Assembly (NCBI GenBank): GCA_900545245.1
Contig: UQYV01000062.1
Coordinates: forward strand, 1-10,700
From: an uncultured Bacteroidales bacterium
Lineage (GTDB): Bacteria > Bacteroidota > Bacteroidia > Bacteroidales > UBA932
Length of the DNA stretch: 10,700 nt
Direction of reading: 5' to 3'
In this document: one piece after another, positions 5,602-10,700 of the stretch
How the letters are laid out: each line of letters begins with the position of its first letter
Position numbering within the stretch: the stretch's first letter is position 1
Notes under the pieces: model-generated
The model's input: only the letters and a program-made list of their open reading frames with translations
Database searches by the model: none
What the model was told of the DNA's origin: nothing
Position numbers and translations under genes: made by a program

Positions 5602-6699
5602 CTATTTCGGTGCAATGCGGTAGAGCACGGCCGCGATGATGGCAAAAATTATGTTCGGCAGCCACAGCGCCCAGCCAGGCGGAAGAGTGTCCGTATAGAC
5701 GAACATTTCGCTGAACTTCATGAAAAGGATGTAGGAGAAACTCAAGGCGATGCCGATGCCTATGTTCCACCCGATGCCGCCGCGCCGCTTTTTCGACGAG
5801 AGCGACACGCCCATAATTGTGAGGATGAATGCCGAGAATGGCAGAGTAAAGCGCTTGTGCTTCTCAATGAGGGAATACTTCACGTTGGCATCACCCCTCA
5901 TCTGCTGCCGGGCGATGTAGCGTTCAAGTTCCCCGTAGTTCAAGGTCTCGACAGTCTTCTTGCGGACGTAGAAATCGTCAATTTTCAGAGCGATGACAGT
6001 GTCGAGCTGCTTTCCGCTCCGGATGCGGTCGGTCATGTCGTCGTAATAGTCACGGATGAAGTAGTTCTTGAGTTTCCAACCTCCGAAGGTGCTGTCCCAC
6101 ACCGCCGTTTCCGCAGAAATCTTGGATTCGAGCCTGTTGCCGTCAAACTTCTCGAGAGTGAAACGGTAGGCCGTATTGTTCCATGTGCTGAACGACTCGA
6201 CGAAGACAAATTCGCCCGGTGAAATCTGGTAGTGGACATTTTTCGTATTGGCGATATATCCCGACTTTATATACTTCCCCTCAAATTCAACCCTAGTCTT
6301 GTTGGCATCGGGGATGATAAAGAGGTTCAGACACAGTGACAGAATACAGATGAGCGTTGCAGCCGCCATATATGGAACCATCATCCGGTGGAAACTGATG
6401 CCGCAGCTGAGAATGGCCACGATTTCCGAGTTCGCGGCCATCTTCGACGTGAAGAAAATCACCGTAATGAACACGAACAGAGGCGAGAACATGTTCATAA
6501 AATACGGAATGAAATTCATATAATAATCGAAAATGATGGCCTTGAGCGGAGCTTCCTTCGCGACAAAGTTGTCAATTTTCTCGCTGATGTCGAAAATGAT
6601 GACGATGCCGATAATGAGCACTATCGCTACAAAGAAGGTCAGTATGAACTTCTTGAATATATAGACATCCAATTTCTTTGGTCTCAGAGAAAATTCCAT
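5602..6699 (-). CDS. LptF/LptG-family permease of the LPS export system
   Basis: This inner-membrane protein belongs to the family that, with the ATPase LptB, extracts lipopolysaccharide and passes it to the periplasmic Lpt bridge. Its 365 residues match the family. Hydrophobic segments lie at about 14-36, 60-84, 103-130, 283-300, 310-330 and 343-361, giving the expected six helices. Residues about 131-280 form the large periplasmic part, expected to be a beta-jellyroll. The first cytoplasmic loop, TSKMAANSEIVAILSCGISFHRM (84-106), carries the conserved serine/glutamate region that couples to LptB. Bacteroidetes genomes usually encode more than one such protein; pairing with tgt suggests the LptG-like paralogue, but I cannot separate LptF from LptG by reading. 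It starts 21 bases after the tgt stop and is clearly in the same operon. Confidence 0.9.
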   Translation of the reverse strand: MEFSLRPKKLDVYIFKKFILTFFVAIVLIIGIVIIFDISEKIDNFVAKEAPLKAIIFDYYMNFIPYFMNMFSPLFVFITVIFFTSKMAANSEIVAILSCGISFHRMMVPYMAAATLICILSLCLNLFIIPDANKTRVEFEGKYIKSGYIANTKNVHYQISPGEFVFVESFSTWNNTAYRFTLEKFDGNRLESKISAETAVWDSTFGGWKLKNYFIRDYYDDMTDRIRSGKQLDTVIALKIDDFYVRKKTVETLNYGELERYIARQQMRGDANVKYSLIEKHKRFTLPFSAFILTIMGVSLSSKKRRGGIGWNIGIGIALSFSYILFMKFSEMFVYTDTLPPGWALWLPNIIFAIIAAVLYRIAPK

Positions 6700-6720
6700 C
6701 GTCGGGGTATTCCTTAAATT

Positions 6721-7851
6721 CTACAATCTTGTCATTATCTTCTTGACAGTCACATCTTTCCACGCCGCAAAGTCGCCTGCTGCAATGTGCACACGAGCCT
6801 GCCGCACAAGGTCGAGATAGAAGGCGAGATTGTGTTCCGAGGCAATCTGCGCCGCAAAAATCTCTCCTGCAATGAAGAGGTGACGAAGATACGCCTTGCT
6901 GTAATAGTGATCTACAAACGACGTCCCGCTCGGGTCGAGTTCGGAAAAGTCGTCCGCCCACTTGAGGTTACGCATATTCATTATTCCGTTCCATGTGAAA
7001 AGCATCCCGTTGCGTCCGTTTCGGGTCGGCATCACGCAGTCGAACATATCCACTCCCCTCGCAATGCCTTCAAGTATGTTCGCCGGAGTACCCACACCCA
7101 TAAGGTAGCGAGGCTTGTCCTGTGGAAGAAGCGGATGCACGACTTCAAGCATCTCATACATCTTCTCGGTAGGCTCACCCACCGCAAGTCCTCCTATTGC
7201 ATAGCCTTCGCGATCGAATTTGGCAGCGTGCTCAACTGCCGCACGGCGCAGGTCCGGATAAATGCAGCCCTGGATGATTGGGAAAACCGTCTGGGAATAT
7301 CCGTAGAGCGGCTCCGTCTCATCGAAATGTTTGAGGTAGCGCTCCAGCCAGCTCTGGGTGAGCTTGAGGGATTTTTTTGCATACTCGTAACTTGCATCGC
7401 CGGGACAGCATTCGTCGAGAGCCATCATAATATCCGCGCCAATAATGCGTTGTGTATCAACATTATTCTCCGGAGTAAAGCAGTGTTTGGAACCGTCGAT
7501 ATGGGAACGGAAAGTGCAGCCATCCGGAGTGAGTTTACGCATCTGTGTGAGCGAAAAGACCTGAAATCCACCGCTGTCCGTAAGTATCGGGCGGTCCCAA
7601 TGCTCGAATTTGTGGAGTCCGCCCGCCTTGCGCAGTATGTCCAGCCCCGGACGAAGATAGAGATGGTAGGTGTTGCCGAGAATTATTTCGGCCTTTATGT
7701 CTTCCACCAAGTCTCTGTGATATATGCCCTTGACCGAGCCGACTGTCCCGACAGGCATGAATATAGGAGTCTCTATCTGTCCGTGATCAGTCGTGATGAT
7801 TCCGCATCTTGCCGACGAACCTGGATCCGTTGCTGTAAGTTTGAATGTCAT
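6721..7851 (-). CDS. tgt: tRNA-guanine transglycosylase (queuine/preQ1)
   Basis: The enzyme swaps guanine-34 in Asp, Asn, His and Tyr tRNAs for preQ1 on the way to queuosine. It has 376 residues, normal for bacterial Tgt. Visible are the substrate-binding TDSGGFQVFSL at 91-101 with the catalytic-site D92, IIQGCIYPDLR at 192-202, YAIGGLAVGEP at 217-227 and RGVDMFDCVMPTRNGRNG at 265-282, where D271 is the expected nucleophile. The zinc site is altered: where CxCxxC is usual, before AYLRHL (320-325), the sequence reads SGTSFVDHYYS (308-318) with no cysteine, while the histidine in SEHNL (338-342) remains. I recall the same change in other Bacteroidetes Tgt proteins. The gene leads an operon with the Lpt permease and has a promoter at 7939-7946 with a leader of about 80 nt. 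Confidence 0.96.
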   Translation of the reverse strand: MTFKLTATDPGSSARCGIITTDHGQIETPIFMPVGTVGSVKGIYHRDLVEDIKAEIILGNTYHLYLRPGLDILRKAGGLHKFEHWDRPILTDSGGFQVFSLTQMRKLTPDGCTFRSHIDGSKHCFTPENNVDTQRIIGADIMMALDECCPGDASYEYAKKSLKLTQSWLERYLKHFDETEPLYGYSQTVFPIIQGCIYPDLRRAAVEHAAKFDREGYAIGGLAVGEPTEKMYEMLEVVHPLLPQDKPRYLMGVGTPANILEGIARGVDMFDCVMPTRNGRNGMLFTWNGIMNMRNLKWADDFSELDPSGTSFVDHYYSKAYLRHLFIAGEIFAAQIASEHNLAFYLDLVRQARVHIAAGDFAAWKDVTVKKIMTRL

Positions 7852-7938
7852 GTACCTTGTAATTATCTGAATGCGTCCGACACATCATAACACTTCCCGC
7901 TCATCGCAAAACCTGAAATTTGTCGGACAAATCGCCTT

Positions 7939-7946
7939 CAAAGATA
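7939..7946 (-). promoter_or_regulatory. Promoter of tgt and the Lpt permease
   Basis: On the - strand this reads TATCTTTG, within an 18-base string (plus-strand CAAAGATAGTAAAACTTT, 7939-7956) identical to that at the toxin promoter (5534-5551). It is divergent from the permease promoter at 7960, so the upstream regions of the two promoters overlap. Confidence 0.65.
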
Positions 7947-7959
7947 GTAAAACTTTTTG

Positions 7960-7967
7960 TACCTTTG
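7960..7967 (+). promoter_or_regulatory. Promoter of the nucleoside permease
   Basis: TACCTTTG matches TAnnTTTG and lies 70 bases before the permease start. The predicted leader of about 65 nt is A/T-rich (aattcataacac, attaataaacaataaa) and shows no clear riboswitch-like fold by eye. No good -33 box is seen. Confidence 0.55.
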
Positions 7968-8037
7968 CTCGATTGCGTTAGTATACGAAAGAACATACTG
8001 ACAGAGAATAATTCATAACACATTAATAAACAATAAA

Positions 8038-9468
8038 ATGGGCAAAAATATCAAAATCAGACTCATTGTGATGAACATCCTGCAATGGGCAATCTGGGGA
8101 GCTTATCTGACCTCGATGGGACAATATCTCGAAAATGTGGGACTAGGAAGCAAAATCGGACTGTTCTACGCTATGCAGGGAATCGTCTCCATATTTATGC
8201 CGGCTCTTATGGGCATCGTTGCCGACAAATGGCTCGGTGCAACAAAGGCTCTGGCACTCTGTCAGTTTATAGCAGGAGCGACAATGCTCGGAGCAGGACT
8301 TTATGCAGCCGGTGTCGAGTCTGCGGCAATAGCCACCGGAGCGGCAGGTTCCGAGCTTTCCGCACTCATCGCAGGGACATTCAGTTTCCCTGTATTTATG
8401 ATTCTCTATACCATCAGTGTGGCATTCTATATGCCGACAATCGCGCTTTCAAACTCTGCGGCATTCGGCATTCTTGAACAGAACGGCTACGACACGGTTA
8501 AGGATTTCCCGCCGATTCGCGTTTTCGGAACAGTTGGATTCATCGCGAGTATGTGGATTATGAATTTCTGCCGCACCGGCGCAGGAGCCTCATTCCAAAC
8601 CACCTACCACCAATTCATCATCTCCGGAATAATCGGACTCGTGCTCGTGGCATACTGCTTCACGCTCCCGAAGATTCAGAAGATGCAGTCGGAGGGGCAG
8701 TCATTTGCAGACGCCCTCGGACTCAGCGCATTCAAATTGTTCAAGGACAAACAGATGGCTCTGTTTTTCATCTTCTCTATGCTACTTGGCGTAGCACTTC
8801 AGATTACCAATGGGTATGCGACACCTTTCATTAAACATTTTCAAGCGCTTCCAGAATTTGCCGATTCTTGGGGAGCAAAAAACGCGAATGCAATTTATTC
8901 AATTTCACAAATTGCCGAAACCCTCGGAATCCTTCTGATTCCGTTCGCGATGAAGAAGTTCGGCATCAAGAACGTGATGCTCATAGCGATGTTCGCGTGG
9001 GTAATGCGTTTCGGACTTTTCGGTCTCGGAGACACAGGAACGGGCGTTTGGATGCTCATCCTTTCTTGCATAGTCTATGGCGTGGCATTCGATTTTTTCA
9101 ACATTTCCGGTTCGCTCTATGTCAATCAAAGGACTTCCGGAAAGGTTCAGAATAGTGCTCAAGGGCTATTCATGCTCATGACCAATGGCATAGGCGCCAC
9201 AGTTGGAACTCTCAGCGCGCAAGTTATAATCAATAAATTCACCGTACATAAAGAAATGTTTGCCACAAAAACTGGAGAACTCTTAGAAATGGCGGATTAC
9301 AACGCTTTGACTGCAGCAGGAGAGATAATTGACGGCAAACCCGAAGGATTTATGATGGGCGACTGGAGCACTTGCTGGTATATCTTCGCGGCATATGCAC
9401 TCGTGGTAGCAATATTCTTCATGATTCTCTTCAAGTCACCGGACAAAGACGCCCCGAAACTGGTGTAG
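8038..9468 (+). CDS. Nucleoside:H+ symporter (NupG-type, major facilitator superfamily)
   Basis: This is a predicted inner-membrane transporter importing nucleosides with protons. Its 476 residues are rich in hydrophobic segments, consistent with about twelve helices. The start MGKNIKIRLIVMNILQWAIWGAYLTSMGQYL shows the opening helix pattern of the nucleoside H+ symporter family. GIVADKWLGATKAL (59-72) occupies the place of the MFS loop 2-3 motif, and PPIRVFGTVGFIASMW (158-173) is another family-typical stretch. It is somewhat longer than E. coli NupG, with an Ala/Gly-rich loop at 91-110 and a long loop near 405-445 before the last helix. The ATG at 8038 follows an A-rich leader. It is transcribed alone from the promoter at 7960, divergently from tgt. 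The exact substrate cannot be read from the sequence. Confidence 0.9.
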   Translation: MGKNIKIRLIVMNILQWAIWGAYLTSMGQYLENVGLGSKIGLFYAMQGIVSIFMPALMGIVADKWLGATKALALCQFIAGATMLGAGLYAAGVESAAIATGAAGSELSALIAGTFSFPVFMILYTISVAFYMPTIALSNSAAFGILEQNGYDTVKDFPPIRVFGTVGFIASMWIMNFCRTGAGASFQTTYHQFIISGIIGLVLVAYCFTLPKIQKMQSEGQSFADALGLSAFKLFKDKQMALFFIFSMLLGVALQITNGYATPFIKHFQALPEFADSWGAKNANAIYSISQIAETLGILLIPFAMKKFGIKNVMLIAMFAWVMRFGLFGLGDTGTGVWMLILSCIVYGVAFDFFNISGSLYVNQRTSGKVQNSAQGLFMLMTNGIGATVGTLSAQVIINKFTVHKEMFATKTGELLEMADYNALTAAGEIIDGKPEGFMMGDWSTCWYIFAAYALVVAIFFMILFKSPDKDAPKLV

Positions 9469-9570
9469 AGTTTGTCGGAAATTCGATTCCTACATATAAA
9501 AAAGTGCAAGATCTATAAAAACAGAAAAACTTTCATATAAAAATCGATAAATCTTCGATTATCTATTGAC

Positions 9571-9615
9571 ACAATACAGGTTTGTGCGCAACTTCGCCCC
9601 ACAAACCTGTATTGT
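9571..9615. promoter_or_regulatory. 16-bp perfect inverted repeat before the HHH protein gene
   Basis: ACAATACAGGTTTGTG (9571-9586) and CACAAACCTGTATTGT (9600-9615) are exact inverted copies around a 13-base loop. The hairpin ends four bases before the ATG at 9620. It could be an operator, a translation-blocking leader hairpin, or the terminator of the upstream permease (only TTTATAT follows, a poor U-tract). The 9469-9570 stretch before it is A/T-rich, contains TTGACA at 9566-9571 and AATCGA/TCGATT arms at 9542-9560, and holds no gene I can support. Confidence 0.8.
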
Positions 9616-9619
9616 TTAT

Positions 9620-10543
9620 ATGAAAAAGGACGCACTTAAATCATCGTTTGTGGTCGGGTCGATTGCGCTGGTATTCTTGATTGTAGGGTATCAGGTGGCG
9701 GTATTCATGCATAGTGCGGCGGTGGCAAAGATTGCTGCGGACAGGGACTGTCCGGACACGGTGTTTGTTGTCGTGGGGGATGAGAGTGGAGGCGAAAACT
9801 TTACGCCAGGCACAAAGACAGGAAACGCAAAGATGCCGAATGCTTATTCGCATGGCAAGGGTGCAGACGGGAGAGTCATCGAGCGACGGAGCGGGGCAAA
9901 GAGTGCGGTCGGGAAGATAGTTCGGGTGAATGTGCCGAGGCGGAAAGTCGAGTCGTTCAGGTTCAACCCCAACACCGCGAGCGTAGAAGAACTGCAGCGG
10001 CTCGGATTCTCGCTCAAACAAGCGCAGGCGATAGAGAAGTACAGGAACAAGGGCGGGAGGTTTCGGAGAAAGTCCGATTTTGCCAAGTCATTTGTGGTTT
10101 CAGACTCGATTTATAGGCGGCTGGAACCTTACATCGACATTCCGAAACTCGACATCAATCTGGCGGACTCGGCGGCATTCGACACTCTGCCTGGCATCGG
10201 TGGATGGTTCGCACGACAGATGATTGAATACAGGGAACGGCTCGGAGGGTATTCATATCCGGAACAGCTGATGGAAATCCGCAATTTTGACAGGGAAAAA
10301 TTCGACAAACTGAGCGACTTGATTTTCATCTCGCCGCAGACGGCTGTCCCCTATCCTCTCTGGACACTCCCGGAAGATGAGCTGAAACGACATCCGTACA
10401 TCGGAAGCTCGGCACATGGAATTGTGCTATTCCGGAACTCGCAACCAAAAGAGAAATGGAGCATCATGGAACTTGAGCGGAACCGAGTGCTGCCTCCGGA
10501 AAATGCCGGGCGGCTCGAAAGGTGTCTGGTTGCCAATCCATAG
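9620..10543 (+). CDS. Membrane-anchored helix-hairpin-helix protein (ComEA-like)
   Basis: This 307-residue protein has a membrane helix at about 10-30 and a polar linker, low in predicted structure, to about 110. A first helix-hairpin-helix unit covers 114-172 (FRFNPNTASVEELQRLGFS..AQAIEKYR), and a second covers 177-237 (LDINLADSAAFDTLPGIGGWFARQMIEYRERLGGY). A third, degenerate unit spans about 246-303 (YPLWTLPEDELKRHPYIGS..GIVLFRN). HHH units bind DNA without sequence preference, and a single N-terminal anchor places the domains outside the inner membrane, as in the DNA-uptake protein ComEA. ComEA itself is usually smaller with one HHH pair, so DNA uptake is only an inference. An open frame extends upstream to a TTG at 9566, but those 18 codons are the hairpin itself, so I chose the ATG at 9620. 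Confidence 0.85.
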   Translation: MKKDALKSSFVVGSIALVFLIVGYQVAVFMHSAAVAKIAADRDCPDTVFVVVGDESGGENFTPGTKTGNAKMPNAYSHGKGADGRVIERRSGAKSAVGKIVRVNVPRRKVESFRFNPNTASVEELQRLGFSLKQAQAIEKYRNKGGRFRRKSDFAKSFVVSDSIYRRLEPYIDIPKLDINLADSAAFDTLPGIGGWFARQMIEYRERLGGYSYPEQLMEIRNFDREKFDKLSDLIFISPQTAVPYPLWTLPEDELKRHPYIGSSAHGIVLFRNSQPKEKWSIMELERNRVLPPENAGRLERCLVANP

Positions 10544-10576
10544 AGCTTACATGTATTTCGTACACCTGACAGCTCT
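10542..10576 (+). terminator. Hairpin after the HHH protein gene
   Basis: AGAGCT (10542-10547), overlapping the stop codon, pairs with AGCTCT (10571-10576). Inside it TGTA and TACA flank ttcg (10552-10563), adding an inner stem with a stable tetraloop-like turn. TTTATAG follows. It is plausible as an intrinsic terminator, although the stem is interrupted. Confidence 0.4.
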
Positions 10577-10646
10577 TTATAGAATTTATTACAAGAAATT
10601 CAAAAAGCTTATTCAAAAAGAGCCGATGAATTTGCAAACATTTTTT

Positions 10647-10654
10647 TATATTTG
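10647..10654 (+). promoter_or_regulatory. Promoter-like element pointing out of the window
   Basis: TATATTTG matches TAnnTTTG after a T-run (10641-10647), with TTTG at 10631-10634 upstream. No coding region is visible in 10577-10700, so it would serve a + strand gene to the right of the window. The only other repeat seen here is attcaaaaag, present twice near 10600. Confidence 0.45.
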
Positions 10655-10700
10655 TGATAGTGTGAAGTATTTTATTTGACTATCAACGATTTGTAGTAAA

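Noticed and set aside
6787..7890. A 367-codon open frame on the + strand, antisense to tgt
   Set aside because: It mirrors tgt, whose catalytic and substrate motifs are unmistakable on the other strand. The antisense translation shows no recognisable domain and looks like codon-bias shadow.
9469..9500. Terminator directly after the nucleoside permease
   Set aside because: GGAAAT-tcg-ATTCC can form only a very short bulged stem, and no clear T-tract follows on the + strand.
9566..9619. An N-terminal extension of the HHH protein from a TTG start
   Set aside because: These codons are made of the perfect inverted repeat, and the ATG at 9620 gives the expected short cytoplasmic end before the membrane helix.

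Overview
The window looks like a chromosomal segment of a Bacteroidetes bacterium, most likely order Bacteroidales; I cannot place the family. The basis is the repeated promoter element TAnnTTTG (typical of Bacteroidetes sigma-ABfr), few strong Shine-Dalgarno sites, and protein types common in that phylum: a Tgt without the zinc cysteines, a membrane-anchored helix-hairpin-helix protein, and a small Cys-rich membrane protein.

Left part (1-3834, + strand): four genes in one direction. They are engB (ribosome-assembly GTPase), prs (PRPP synthetase), a small Cys-rich membrane protein, and der (double GTPase, 50S assembly). Between prs and the small gene is a 124-bp tandem repeat built from long imperfect palindromes. 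The first palindrome begins inside the prs stop codon and the last, broken copy ends 8 bp before the next promoter.

Middle part (about 3835-5580): an A/T-richer accessory insert between housekeeping genes. A + strand gene encodes a predicted nuclease with an N-terminal HARE-type winged helix and a C-terminal GIY-YIG domain. It converges, with an 8-bp tail overlap, on a - strand pair that looks like a toxin-first HigBA/RelE-type toxin-antitoxin operon. The pair has its own promoter and a palindromic putative operator, and its mRNA would be almost leaderless.

Right-middle part (5602-7967): on the - strand, tgt (queuosine tRNA modification) and an LptF/LptG-family permease (LPS export) form a two-gene operon. 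Its promoter is back to back with that of a + strand nucleoside:H+ symporter gene (8038-9468).

Right end (9469-10700): a 16-bp perfect inverted repeat lies immediately before a gene for a membrane-anchored, ComEA-like helix-hairpin-helix protein. A hairpin follows that gene, and a promoter-like element near the edge points out of the window.

I found no tRNA, rRNA, CRISPR array or transposase. The best candidates for something new are the HARE/GIY-YIG nuclease next to the toxin-antitoxin pair and the tandem palindromic repeat. Neither shows a complete novel system from this sequence alone.
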